Positions 1 to 7,594 are shown, counted from the first letter of the stretch. The stretch is 21,730 bases of DNA from JAGQTE01 sp964648005 (GCA_964648005.1 CAZYKR010000039.1:1-21730), one strand, 5' to 3'. Numbers and translations: made by a program. The notes: generated by a model from the sequence alone, not told the origin.

Positions 1-1021
1 CGTCGGCGTCGACGAGGCGGACCTCGAGCCCCGGGACCACCGAGCCGATCGACCCCCGCGGCGCGACCGTGCCCGACGCCGTCGACACCACGGGCGCTGC
101 CTCCGTGAGGCCGTACCCCTCATCGATGCGTACGTCGAAGCGGTCCTCGAACAGCTGCGCCGTCTCGACCGGCAGCTTCGCCGCACCCGAGGTCGCCAGG
201 CGCACCGTGCGGAAGGCGTTGAGGTCGGCGCCCGGCAGGTTCGCCCACGCCGACCACATCGTGGGCGGGCCGCTGATGATCGTCACCCCGTAGTTGGTGA
301 CCGTCTCGATCGCCGACGCCGGATCGAACCGCTCCACGAGCACGATGCTCGAACCGCTCTTGAGCGACAGGTTCAGCATGACGTTGAGCCCGAAGATGTG
401 GAACATCGGCAGCACGCCGAGGACGACGTCGTCGGCGCGCTGCTGGCGACCAGGGTGCGCCGTCATCTGCTCGATGTTGGCCAGCAGGTTGTCGTGCGTG
501 AGCATCGCCGCCTTCGGCGCCCCGGCGGTGCCGCTGGTGAACATCATCACGGCGACGTCATCGGGGTCACGGTCGACCACCGGCGCCGGGTCCGAGCCGA
601 GCAGATCGTCGAGCAGCAAGGCGCCGGGCTGGCTGTCGCCCGTGGACTGGATGAGGAACTCGAGGTCGGCCAGCGCCGATCGGTCGAGCCCCGCCACCGA
701 CGTGCGGGCCTTGGGCCCGGCCATGAGGGCGCGGCACCGGGTGACCGCCAGGTACGACGCCAGCTCGGGGCTCGGCGCCGACGGGTTGACGGGCACGGCG
801 ATGCAGCCGGCACCCACCACCGCCAGGTACGACACGACGAAGTACCAGTTGTTGGCGCACGCCAAGGCGACGCGATCACCGGGCTCGAGGCCGAGCCCCA
901 CCAGGCCGCCGCGCAGCGCCGCCACCTGGTCTCGCAGCTCGCCGTAGGTGGTCGACTTGCTGCGGCTGATCAGGGCGACGGCGTCGTCCGGATGGTCGTC
1001 CACGATGGCAGCCAGGTTCAC
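1..1021 (-). CDS. Acyl-CoA synthetase / AMP-dependent ligase, C-terminus cut by window edge
   Basis: This is a member of the ANL adenylate-forming superfamily, which activates a carboxylate (probably a fatty or aromatic acid) as acyl-AMP and then as acyl-CoA. I read it from the minus strand: a GTG start at 1021 gives about 340 codons that stay open to the window edge. The AMP-binding A3 loop TSGTAGAPKAAMLTH lies at residues 162-176, with Ala where most members have Thr and Gly. A FHIFG segment follows, and the A5-type GYGLTEAAP motif sits near residue 303. The C-terminal lid domain with the A8 and A10 motifs is outside the window, so substrate class cannot be judged. The gene is divergent from the ABC exporter with only 21 bases between start codons. 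TAAGGT lies 7 bases before the GTG and no Shine-Dalgarno is visible, consistent with a leaderless message. The family is secure; the substrate is unknown. Confidence 0.9.
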   Translation of the reverse strand, partial: MNLAAIVDDHPDDAVALISRSKSTTYGELRDQVAALRGGLVGLGLEPGDRVALACANNWYFVVSYLAVVGAGCIAVPVNPSAPSPELASYLAVTRCRALMAGPKARTSVAGLDRSALADLEFLIQSTGDSQPGALLLDDLLGSDPAPVVDRDPDDVAVMMFTSGTAGAPKAAMLTHDNLLANIEQMTAHPGRQQRADDVVLGVLPMFHIFGLNVMLNLSLKSGSSIVLVERFDPASAIETVTNYGVTIISGPPTMWSAWANLPGADLNAFRTVRLATSGAAKLPVETAQLFEDRFDVRIDEGYGLTEAAPVVSTASGTVAPRGSIGSVVPGLEVRLVDAD

Positions 1022-1027
1022 CGGAGG

Positions 1028-1034
1028 TACCTTA
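1028..1034. promoter_or_regulatory. Overlapping divergent -10 elements (bidirectional promoter)
   Basis: TACCTT at 1028-1033 on the plus strand lies 9 bases before the ABC ATPase ATG. TAAGGT at 1034-1029 on the minus strand lies 7 bases before the ligase GTG. Both fit the TAnnnT -10 pattern and share five base pairs, so transcription from one should compete with the other. A GGAGG at 1023-1027 could be a Shine-Dalgarno for the ABC gene, but only if a longer transcript exists. Promoter activity is inferred. Confidence 0.5.
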
Positions 1035-1042
1035 CTGCCCGG

Positions 1043-2044
1043 ATGACGGCGGCGATCTGGGCCCAGGGCCTCACCAAGGTGTTTGCGAGCGGCGTGGCCG
1101 TCGACCGGCTGACCCTGGACGTGCCCGCCGGCTCCGTGCTGGCCCTGCTCGGTCCCAACGGCGCCGGCAAGACGACGACGGTCCGCCTGCTCAACGGGGT
1201 GCTGACGCCCGAGGGCGGGCGAGCGCAGGTGGCGGGCTTCGACCCGGCGACCGAGGGCGACGAGGTCCGCCGGCGCACCGGGGTGCTGACCGAGAACGCC
1301 GGGCTCGACGATCGGCTCACCACCCGGGAGAACCTGCGGTTCACCGCCCGGCTGCGCGGGTTCGACGCCACGGAGGCCGACCGGCGCACCGACCGGATGC
1401 TCGCTCGCTTCGGCATGTCCGAGCGCGCCGACGACCTGACCCAGGGCTTCTCCACCGGTCAGCGCAAGCGCGTGGCCCTGGCGCGCGCCCTGCTGCACGA
1501 CCCCGAGGTGCTGTTCCTCGACGAGCCGACCTCGGGCCTCGATCCCGCCGGCACCCGCGACGTGATCGACCTCATCCAGTCGCTACGGGGCGAGGGCCGC
1601 ACCATCGTGCTGGCCACCCACTTCCTCGGCGAAGCCGGCCGCCTGGCCGACTTCATGGCCGTGATGCACCGCGGTGAGCTGCACGCCTTCGGCACTCCGG
1701 CGGAGCTCGCCGACGAGCTCTTCGAGGGGATCGGCGGCTCCATCGATCTCGGCGGTCCCGCAAACGACGCCCTCGTCGCCACCGCCGCCGCCACCGCCGG
1801 CGTGCTGTCCGCCGAGCCATCCGAGCTGGGCCTGGTGCTGCGCATGGTCGACCGGGAAGCGCTGGCGCGCGTGGTGGCCGCTGCCGTCGATGCGGGGCGC
1901 GCCGTCTACGGCGTCGACGCCCACGTCCCGACCCTCGAGGACGTGTACTTCGCCGTCGAGCAGCGCATCATCGAGACGACGGGCGATCGGGTGAACGACG
2001 CCTTCCTGCTCGGTGAGCCCGCCGGACCGGGAGAGTCGCTGTGA
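1043..2044 (+). CDS. ABC transporter ATP-binding protein (ABC-2 exporter type)
   Basis: This 333-residue nucleotide-binding subunit should power export through the permease encoded immediately downstream. The Walker A motif GPNGAGKTT is at residues 37-45, the signature loop (STGQRKRVALARAL, in place of LSGGQ) at 137-150, and Walker B with the D-loop (VLFLDEPTSGLDP) at 156-168, followed by the switch His in ATHFLGEA. After about residue 220 a C-terminal extension typical of drug, antibiotic and sodium (NatA/CcmA-like) exporters replaces a second ABC domain. The reading frame is open far upstream to 398, but similarity to the family begins at the ATG at 1043 (MTAAIWAQGL), and the upstream part overlaps the divergent ligase, so I take 1043. 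The stop overlaps the permease start in GTGA, implying translational coupling. The substrate is unknown. Confidence 0.93.
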   Translation: MTAAIWAQGLTKVFASGVAVDRLTLDVPAGSVLALLGPNGAGKTTTVRLLNGVLTPEGGRAQVAGFDPATEGDEVRRRTGVLTENAGLDDRLTTRENLRFTARLRGFDATEADRRTDRMLARFGMSERADDLTQGFSTGQRKRVALARALLHDPEVLFLDEPTSGLDPAGTRDVIDLIQSLRGEGRTIVLATHFLGEAGRLADFMAVMHRGELHAFGTPAELADELFEGIGGSIDLGGPANDALVATAAATAGVLSAEPSELGLVLRMVDREALARVVAAAVDAGRAVYGVDAHVPTLEDVYFAVEQRIIETTGDRVNDAFLLGEPAGPGESL

Positions 2045-2907
2045 ACGCCGCCGACCCGAACCCCCCGCAACCTGCGGCGCACACCCACCAGCGCGAGAAG
2101 ATGAACTGGGCGGCCATCCGCACGGTCGTGGCCAAGGACATGCGCGCCGTGCGGCGGTCCAAGGCCATCGTGTTGCCGATGGTGCTGGTACCCAGCTTGC
2201 TGTTGCTGGTCATGCCGATCTCGATCGGGCTGTTCGCCCGCTCGGCGCCGACCGATCAGGTCACGACGGCGCTGCGGTCACCGCTCGTGCAGAACCTCGT
2301 CGAGCCGATCCTGGCGCTGCCCCAACGTGAGCAGATCGTCGTGCTCGTGCTCGGCTACCTGCTCAGCCCGCTCCTGCTCGTCATCCCGCTGATGGTGTCG
2401 GCGGTGCTGGCGGCCGACGGGTTCGCCGGCGAGAAGGAGCGACGGACGCTCGAGAGCCTGCTGCACCTGCCGATCAGCGACCGCGACCTGTTCGTCGCCA
2501 AGGTGCTCGGCGCCTTCGGACCAGCTGTGGCCATCACCTGGGTCGGCTCGCTCGTGTACCTCGTCGTGTCGAACATCGTGGCGTGGCCCGTCATGGGACG
2601 GCCGTTCCTCCCGTTCGCGCAGTGGGCGGTGATGATGATCTGGGTGGCACCCGCCATCGCCTTGCTGGCGCTCGGTCTTCTGGTGATCGTCTCGTCGAAG
2701 GCCAAGACCACCCAGGAGGCCAACCAGCTCGGCGGAGCCGTGATCCTGCCGCTGATCTTCCTGGCGGCGGCGCAGGCGTCAACCCTGCTGCTGGTCCCGG
2801 TCCCGATGGTGCTCGTCGCCGGTCTGCTGATCTGGGCTGTGGCGCTCGGGCTCGTGATCGTCAACGCCCGACGGTTCACCCGCGACCGCCTCGCCTCGAA
2901 CTCCTAG
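2041..2907 (+). CDS. ABC-2 type permease subunit
   Basis: This 288-residue integral membrane protein is the likely partner of the preceding ATPase. It has an N-terminal hydrophobic helix near residues 42-60 (VLPMVLVPSLLLLVMPISIG) and about five further hydrophobic stretches. Between the second and third helices is the cytoplasmic motif FAGEKERRTLESLLHLPIS, the coupling-loop signature of ABC-2/NatB-like permeases. The GTG start at 2041 overlaps the ATPase stop codon (GTGA), so the pair is probably made at a fixed ratio. An alternative start at the ATG at 2101 (MNWAAIRTVV) would remove a 20-residue polar leader and is also plausible. The gene converges with the pectinacetylesterase-like gene, with only 18 bases between the two stops. 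The exported substrate cannot be told from sequence. Confidence 0.9.
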   Translation: MNAADPNPPQPAAHTHQREKMNWAAIRTVVAKDMRAVRRSKAIVLPMVLVPSLLLLVMPISIGLFARSAPTDQVTTALRSPLVQNLVEPILALPQREQIVVLVLGYLLSPLLLVIPLMVSAVLAADGFAGEKERRTLESLLHLPISDRDLFVAKVLGAFGPAVAITWVGSLVYLVVSNIVAWPVMGRPFLPFAQWAVMMIWVAPAIALLALGLLVIVSSKAKTTQEANQLGGAVILPLIFLAAAQASTLLLVPVPMVLVAGLLIWAVALGLVIVNARRFTRDRLASNS

Positions 2908-2925
2908 CCGTCGGCGGGCCAACGC

Positions 2926-4152
2926 TCAGTCGTCGGCGAGCCGGTCGCGCACCCAGTCGTGCATGACCGGCAGGTACTCGGCGGGGATGCCGGGCTCCGT
3001 GTTGCGCAGCGCTGCGTTGTTGGCGACCACGTGCTTGTCGCACGGCGCCGGCTTCGCCGGGTCGTCGACGCAGAGCCGCAGGTTCAGCGATCGGCTGGAC
3101 GAGCCCTGCCCTGCGATGGCAGCGCGCAGCGGCTCGTGGGCGCAGTCCGCCGACATCATCGCCGGGCTCGACCCGTCGGGCAGCGGGCAGGCCATGATCG
3201 TGCCGCCGCACACGTTGGGGTCTTGCTGGCTCCACGTGTGCACCATCGGCACGGTCAGGCGCCCATCGGCGACGAGGAGGTGTGGCTGGTTCGCCGGCGA
3301 GGCGATGTCGGGATGGAACCGGGACGGGAGCACCTCCACAGCCTCGGCCGGTCGGGCACAGGGCAGGCCTTGGTCGATCTGGCCCTGCTCGTACCCGAGG
3401 TTGATCACCCCGGCGTCGGCGACGACCCCGGCGGGCGCGATGCCCTGCAGCTGCATGGACCAGGCCACGTGGATCGCCCCGGCCGACCCGGCGCTGCCGC
3501 CCTGAAGGAACACGTCGTCGGTCGGGAAGGCGCCGGTGGCGAACTGGATGGCGGCCTTCGTCGCCAGCAGCCCGTTCGTCGTGCGCGGCGATCCCTCAGG
3601 GGTCAGGTTGGGGTTGTTGGGGTCCGGGGTGTTCGCTCCGGCGTAGAGATCGTGGCTGCACATCGACACGATCACGGCTCGGAACTCCTCGGCGCCGCCG
3701 AGGACGCTGGACATGAGACCGGTGTCGAACGAGCCCATCAGCGATGCCAACGATTCCTCGTGCATCCAGCGCTCGCTGGGCACCGCCGAACCGGCGGCGT
3801 TGAAGTACCCGACCCCACCGCCGTGCATCTTCACCCACATCGGACGGGTGGCCGCCGGATCGGCGCCGAGCTTCGACAGCACGACGAAGGTCTGGTACCC
3901 GCTGACCGCACACGGGTACGCCCGATTCCGGTAGTAGTCGAGTCGGTAGCCCTTGGCCGTGCTCGACGACACCAGCTCGATCTTGGAGGTGTCCCCCGGC
4001 TGGAGCAGACACCCTGACAGCGCGACGACGCCGAGCAGCACCATCGCCATCGCCGCCGCCAGGCGAGCCGGCCGTCGGGATCGTGGTCCTCGGCGCACGC
4101 CGGTGCCATCGGGCGTCGGTGGCGCGGTACCTGATGCAGCAGTTGGTCCCAT
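2926..4152 (-). CDS. Pectinacetylesterase/Notum-family serine hydrolase, predicted lipoprotein
   Basis: This 408-residue predicted secreted carboxylesterase resembles the pectinacetylesterase (CAZy CE13)/Notum family. The N-terminus has an arginine-rich region (RRGPRSRRPAR), a hydrophobic core and a lipobox ALSGC with Cys at residue 48, so the protein is probably membrane-anchored on the outside. The oxyanion-hole segment KMHGGGVGYF is at 108-117. The nucleophile elbow GGSAGSAG is at 218-225 with Ser220 as predicted nucleophile. The Asp and His lie in the C-terminal half but I cannot assign them firmly. Multiple cysteines suggest disulphides, fitting an extracellular site. The ATG at 4152 was chosen because it leaves a reasonable signal peptide; GTG at 4215 and in-frame TTG codons upstream are possible. 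No clear Shine-Dalgarno is seen. Substrate is uncertain, since many bacterial members have no proven pectin activity. Confidence 0.82.
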   Translation of the reverse strand: MGPTAASGTAPPTPDGTGVRRGPRSRRPARLAAAMAMVLLGVVALSGCLLQPGDTSKIELVSSSTAKGYRLDYYRNRAYPCAVSGYQTFVVLSKLGADPAATRPMWVKMHGGGVGYFNAAGSAVPSERWMHEESLASLMGSFDTGLMSSVLGGAEEFRAVIVSMCSHDLYAGANTPDPNNPNLTPEGSPRTTNGLLATKAAIQFATGAFPTDDVFLQGGSAGSAGAIHVAWSMQLQGIAPAGVVADAGVINLGYEQGQIDQGLPCARPAEAVEVLPSRFHPDIASPANQPHLLVADGRLTVPMVHTWSQQDPNVCGGTIMACPLPDGSSPAMMSADCAHEPLRAAIAGQGSSSRSLNLRLCVDDPAKPAPCDKHVVANNAALRNTEPGIPAEYLPVMHDWVRDRLADD

Positions 4153-4241
4153 GGCGACGTTGTCGCGCCGCAAGATCAAGAACCTGTGAGCGTTCCGCCA
4201 CAGAACGGCGAGCACCGACGCGGCTCCGTCATTCGCCCGGC

Positions 4242-4340
4242 TCAGCGCGCCAGGAAGAAGAGCTGGTAGGCCGCGGCACCGAGGATGGCGAGCAGCAGCA
4301 CCGCCAGCGTGATCGTGGTGCCCTTGCGCATGGCGCCCAT
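4242..4340 (-). CDS. Small single-pass membrane peptide (32 aa)
   Basis: This short reading frame has a positively charged start (MGAMRKG) followed by one strongly hydrophobic helix (TLAVLLLAILGAAAY) and ends in FFLAR. It lies 46 bases after the SAM hydrolase stop and before the esterase on the same strand, so it could be co-transcribed. Possible starts are GTG 4346, ATG 4340 and ATG 4331. The frame continues further upstream to 4430, but that part overlaps the SAM hydrolase gene and is not membrane-like. I do not recognise a named family. The N-in, Lys/Arg-then-hydrophobic layout argues that it is translated, but a real product is not proven. Confidence 0.5.
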   Translation of the reverse strand: MGAMRKGTTITLAVLLLAILGAAAYQLFFLAR

Positions 4341-4386
4341 GTTCACATGTCGGGCGCCGGGGCCGAAAGCCAGCCGTGGGCCGAGC

Positions 4387-5271
4387 TCAGGGACGGCGGG
4401 TCGGACCGAGCTGCACCGGGCTGACCGCACCGCCAGGACCGCCGGCGCCGTCAGCGGCGTCGTCGCCGTCGTCGACGCGCACGGTCACCTCGGCGGCGTC
4501 ACCGACGCCCAGCTCCGCCGCTGCCGATCGCTGGTCCATGGCGAGCGACACGAGGCCGTAGGAGTCGGTGACGAGCCCGAGCTCGCCCGGACCGAGCTCG
4601 ACGTAGGCGTCGACCCGGCGTGCCCGGCGCGACCGCTCACCGGTCCCCACGATCAGCACCTCACCGTCCGGCAGCTCGGACGGGTCCAGGTTGAGCTGTG
4701 CGTTGCCGTAGGTGTCGACCCACAGCACCTCGCAGACGAGCGCGTCGTCCTCGCGCCGCGGGATGGGCACCATCGCCGGCATCAGCACCGCCGGGTCGAT
4801 CTCGGTGCCGAGCTGGCGCAACGGCACGCCGGCGCACAGGTAGCCGGCAGCGGGGGCGAACACGTCGCGGCCGGCGAAGGTCGCGCCCGGTGCCGGCATC
4901 TGGTAGTCGGGGTTGTCGAGCACCACCGCCGTCGAGGCGCCGCCGCACATGGCCACCGCCGGCGCCAGCAGGCCGTTGTCCGGTCCCACGAGGACCGACT
5001 GCCCTCCACCGACCTCGACGGCCACGGCGCGGCGGGTGCCACCGACGCCCGGATCGACCACCGCCAGCACCACGCCCGGGTTGAGGTACTGCGCCGAGCG
5101 CCCGAGGAGCAACCCGCCGGCCCGAACGTCCTGGCGGGCGATGTCATGCGTCAGGTCGACGATGGCGACCCCGGGGGCGATCGACCGGATGACGGAGTGC
5201 ACGATCCCGACGAACTCGTCCGTCCGCCCGTAGTCCGAGCAGAACGTGACGGTGTCGTAACGCAGCGTCAA
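4387..5271 (-). CDS. SAM hydroxide adenosyltransferase (DUF62) family protein
   Basis: This 294-residue protein belongs to the DUF62 family, whose studied members hydrolyse S-adenosylmethionine to adenosine and methionine and are relatives of fluorinase and chlorinase. Visible motifs are TFCSDYG (9-15, the family TDFG region), LTHDI (40-44), VDPGVGGTRR (72-81) with the predicted catalytic Asp73 and Arg80, GPDNGLL (96-102), and TFAGRDVFAPAA (131-142). The last normally reads TFHGRD and carries the catalytic His; here that position is Ala133. The C-terminal beta-barrel domain is complete (VDTYGNAQLN and onward). The only reasonable start is TTG at 5271, which overlaps the stop of the upstream HTH gene as TTGA, indicating coupled translation. 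The family call is firm; hydrolase activity is doubtful because of the His change. Confidence 0.88.
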   Translation of the reverse strand: MTLRYDTVTFCSDYGRTDEFVGIVHSVIRSIAPGVAIVDLTHDIARQDVRAGGLLLGRSAQYLNPGVVLAVVDPGVGGTRRAVAVEVGGGQSVLVGPDNGLLAPAVAMCGGASTAVVLDNPDYQMPAPGATFAGRDVFAPAAGYLCAGVPLRQLGTEIDPAVLMPAMVPIPRREDDALVCEVLWVDTYGNAQLNLDPSELPDGEVLIVGTGERSRRARRVDAYVELGPGELGLVTDSYGLVSLAMDQRSAAAELGVGDAAEVTVRVDDGDDAADGAGGPGGAVSPVQLGPTRRP

Positions 5272-5474
5272 CCCGCCTCGGTGTAGCGGTTGGCGAGGTA
5301 GCGGTCGAGCTCGCCCTCGGGGATCCGGTACGACCGCCCGACCCGGACCGACGACAGCTCACCCGCCTTGATCAGGCGGTACACGGTCATCGTCGAGACG
5401 CGCAGACTGGTGGCCACCTCGGCCACCGTCAGGAACCGTCCCTTGGGAGGGGTCACCGCCATGGCGGGGCACAT
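5268..5474 (-). CDS. Excisionase-like / MerR-type HTH DNA-binding protein
   Basis: This 68-residue protein is essentially one winged helix-turn-helix of the excisionase/HTH_17 type. The core FLTVAEVATSLRVSTMTVYR runs from residue 14 to 33, followed by the wing (LSSVRVGRSYRIPEGELDRYL). It resembles the small regulator found just downstream of proC in mycobacteria (Rv0500A) and other actinobacteria, and the position here is the same. The ATG at 5474 overlaps the proC stop (TAATG), while a second ATG at 5462 is possible. Its own stop overlaps the next gene. No integrase or attachment site is nearby, so a role as a host regulator is more likely than a phage excisionase. Targets are unknown. Confidence 0.85.
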   Translation of the reverse strand: MCPAMAVTPPKGRFLTVAEVATSLRVSTMTVYRLIKAGELSSVRVGRSYRIPEGELDRYLANRYTEAG

Positions 5475-6277
5475 TACAGCTTGGTTGCGGAGCTGCCCAG
5501 CTCGACCGATCGCTCCGTGGCGGCGCGGACGGCGTCCAGGATCGCGCCTCGCACCCCCGCCCGTTCGAGCACATGCAGGCCGGCGGCGGTCGTCCCCCCG
5601 GGCGAGGTGACGTCGGCGCGCAGCTGGGCCGGATGGCGATCCTGCTCGACGAGCATGGTCGCAGCGCCAAGCAGCGTCTGGTGCGCCAGCACCTCCGCCG
5701 TGGGCCGCGGGAGACCCGCCAGCACGCCGGCGTCGACCAGCGCCTCGGCCACCAGGTACACGTACGCCGGCCCCGAGCCCGACAACCCGGTCACGGCGTC
5801 GAGCAGCGACTCGGGGACCGTCTCGACCACGCCGACCGAACCGAGCACGTCACGTGCCCACGCCAGGTCGTCATCGGTCGCCCAACGACCGGCGGCGACG
5901 GCCGAGGCTCCGACGCCGACCAGCGCCGGCGTGTTCGGCATGGCGCGCACCACCGGCACCTCACCGCTGAGGGCGAGCTCGATGGTGGCGGTACCGATGC
6001 CGGCGGCGATCGACAGCACGCGCCCGACCCGCACCCCGGCGAGGGCCCGACACGCCTCGACGACGTGCCCCGGCTTCACCGCCACGACCGCCCCGTCGGC
6101 ATCGACCGGCTCGGTGGCCAACGCCACGCCGGGGTGGGCGGACGCCAGGTCGGCTCGTCGCTGCGCATCCGGCTCGACGATCGTCACCTGCCCCGGCTCG
6201 ACCCATCCGGTCCGCAGCAGCCCGGCGAGCAACGCCTCGCCCATCCGGCCTCCGCCGACCAACAGCAGCTTCGTCAT
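5474..6277 (-). CDS. proC: Pyrroline-5-carboxylate reductase
   Basis: ProC catalyses the last step of proline synthesis, reducing 1-pyrroline-5-carboxylate with NAD(P)H in the cytoplasm. The 267-residue length is normal. The Rossmann motif VGGGRMGEALLAGL is at residues 7-20, AVKPGH marks the second nucleotide-binding turn, and MPNTPALVG precedes the dimerisation domain. The C-terminal half has LSGSGPAYVYLVAEALVDAG and DVTSPGGTTAAGL, the signature region around the active site. The gene starts an apparent operon with the small HTH gene and the SAM hydrolase homologue, overlapping the HTH start by one base. TAGCGT at 6291-6286 lies 8 bases before the ATG, suggesting a leaderless promoter in the 45-base gap after the MFS gene. 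Confidence 0.96.
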   Translation of the reverse strand: MTKLLLVGGGRMGEALLAGLLRTGWVEPGQVTIVEPDAQRRADLASAHPGVALATEPVDADGAVVAVKPGHVVEACRALAGVRVGRVLSIAAGIGTATIELALSGEVPVVRAMPNTPALVGVGASAVAAGRWATDDDLAWARDVLGSVGVVETVPESLLDAVTGLSGSGPAYVYLVAEALVDAGVLAGLPRPTAEVLAHQTLLGAATMLVEQDRHPAQLRADVTSPGGTTAAGLHVLERAGVRGAILDAVRAATERSVELGSSATKL

Positions 6278-6285
6278 GGCGAGCC

Positions 6286-6291
6286 ACGCTA
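6286..6291 (-). promoter_or_regulatory. Putative -10 of a leaderless proC promoter
   Basis: On the minus strand this reads TAGCGT and is separated from the proC ATG by 8 bases. There is no purine-rich Shine-Dalgarno in that interval. The element matches TAnnnT and the spacing would put the transcript start at or within a couple of bases of the start codon. No convincing -35 was identified. Confidence 0.4.
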
Positions 6292-6322
6292 CTCGCCGAC
6301 CCCGTCCGCCCCGGCGGGGCCG

Positions 6323-7594
6323 CTACTCGGCGCCCTCCACCACGGTCTCGAGGTCGACCGGCGCTGCGCTGGCGAGGCCGGTGCCCGGGCCGTCGGGGTA
6401 CCAGCGCTGCGGGGTGGCGGCGATCACGCCGCTCAGCACGGCGCAGACGGCACCGGCGGCGACGAACAGCGGTTGGATCCCCGTCGTCGACAGCAGCGCC
6501 GCCGTGCCCAGCGGCCCCACCGACTGGCCGGCACGGGCCGCGCCCACCCACACCGCCACCAGCGCGGCACGGTGCTCCGGGGGCACACCGCCGGCCACGA
6601 GATCCTGCGCCGTCGGGATGGTCGAGCCCTCTCCGAGGCCGTAGAACACCGCGCCGACGAGCACGACCCACAGCAGGTGCGTGGCCCCGATGGCGGCGAA
6701 GCCGACCGCCAGGAACCCCGCCGCCACCAGCAGCAACCGGCGCGCACCGAGCCGGTGGCGCGTCCGGCCCAGCAGGAGGGCGGCCGCCGTCGACCCGACC
6801 GCCGGTGCCGCCAGGCACAGCCCACGCACGATCGGCTCCAGACCGAACTCGTCCTCGAGCAGGATCGGCATGGCGGTGAGGAACAGGCCGAAGATCAAGG
6901 CGAACAGGACGAACCCCAGCCCGATCGTGCCGCCGATGATCGGTCGGCGTAGCAACGACGCCGAGGCCTTGACCTGCGCCCACAACTTCGGCGGCTCGGC
7001 GGGTCGCCCCTTGGGCACGTAGCGCATCGCCGCCGCCGCGGTCACCAGGGCGAAGGCGTACGGCGCGAACGACCAGCGCCAGCCACCGACCTGGTCGAGC
7101 ACCCCGCTGATGCCCGGCAGCAGCGCGATCGAGACCGTGAGCACGGCGGCGTTGCGACCGATCAGCCGCACCCGCTCCGCGCCGTCCCAGTGGTCACCGA
7201 TCAGGACGACGGCCAGGTTGATCAGTCCCGCCGACCCGACGCCTTGGGCGAGGCGGCACACCAGCAGCAGTCCGAACGTCGGCGCCAACCCGGCCAGGAC
7301 GCCGAAGATCCCGAACACCACCAGGCACGGGACCAGCACCGGTCGTCGGCCGTAGCGGTCGGCCAGCACGCCGATGATGGGCGCCATCACGATGCCCGGC
7401 ACCGTCGCCGCCGACACCACGAGCCCCGCCGAGGAGTCCGGCTCCCCGAAGGCGGCGAGGATGTCCGGGAGCGGGGCGGTGATCAGGACGTTGGCCAGGA
7501 TGCCCGTGAGGGTGATCGAGTAGATGAACCACAGCGGCGGCCGTCCCGCTGTCCCGGGTGGCGCCTGCACCGTGACGGGCCCGGCCCCGGTCAT
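6323..7594 (-). CDS. Major facilitator superfamily transporter
   Basis: This 423-residue protein has about twelve hydrophobic segments in two halves, as expected for an MFS permease. The loop between helices 2 and 3 carries the motif A signature GVLADRYGRRPVL, and a related GRTRHRLGARRLLL lies at the matching place in the second half. Helix 4 contains RLAQGVGSAGL. These features favour a proton-coupled drug or metabolite exporter (12-helix DHA1-like), but the substrate is not predictable. The ATG at 7594 has a weak GGGAAG 7 bases upstream. The gene follows ybjN after a 108-base gap that contains a palindrome resembling a TetR-type operator, so it may be controlled separately from the mshA operon. 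The MFS stop is 45 bases before proC. Confidence 0.9.
   Translation of the reverse strand: MTGAGPVTVQAPPGTAGRPPLWFIYSITLTGILANVLITAPLPDILAAFGEPDSSAGLVVSAATVPGIVMAPIIGVLADRYGRRPVLVPCLVVFGIFGVLAGLAPTFGLLLVCRLAQGVGSAGLINLAVVLIGDHWDGAERVRLIGRNAAVLTVSIALLPGISGVLDQVGGWRWSFAPYAFALVTAAAAMRYVPKGRPAEPPKLWAQVKASASLLRRPIIGGTIGLGFVLFALIFGLFLTAMPILLEDEFGLEPIVRGLCLAAPAVGSTAAALLLGRTRHRLGARRLLLVAAGFLAVGFAAIGATHLLWVVLVGAVFYGLGEGSTIPTAQDLVAGGVPPEHRAALVAVWVGAARAGQSVGPLGTAALLSTTGIQPLFVAAGAVCAVLSGVIAATPQRWYPDGPGTGLASAAPVDLETVVEGAE

Noticed and set aside
398..1042. N-terminal extension of the ABC ATPase by 215 codons
   Set aside because: The extension is antisense to the ligase and lacks ABC similarity; the family begins at the ATG at 1043, which has a promoter-like element in front.
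2959..4017. Plus-strand 352-codon frame opposite the pectinacetylesterase-like gene
   Set aside because: Antisense shadow without recognisable domains.
5268..5474. Excisionase-like gene as evidence of a prophage or integrative element
   Set aside because: No integrase, attachment repeats or composition change; the position after proC matches a conserved chromosomal regulator.
5573..6952. Plus-strand open frame of 459 codons opposite proC and the MFS gene
   Set aside because: It lies antisense to two clearly recognised genes, is rich in Arg, Gln, His and Gly as expected of GC-rich shadow frames, and shows no family motif.
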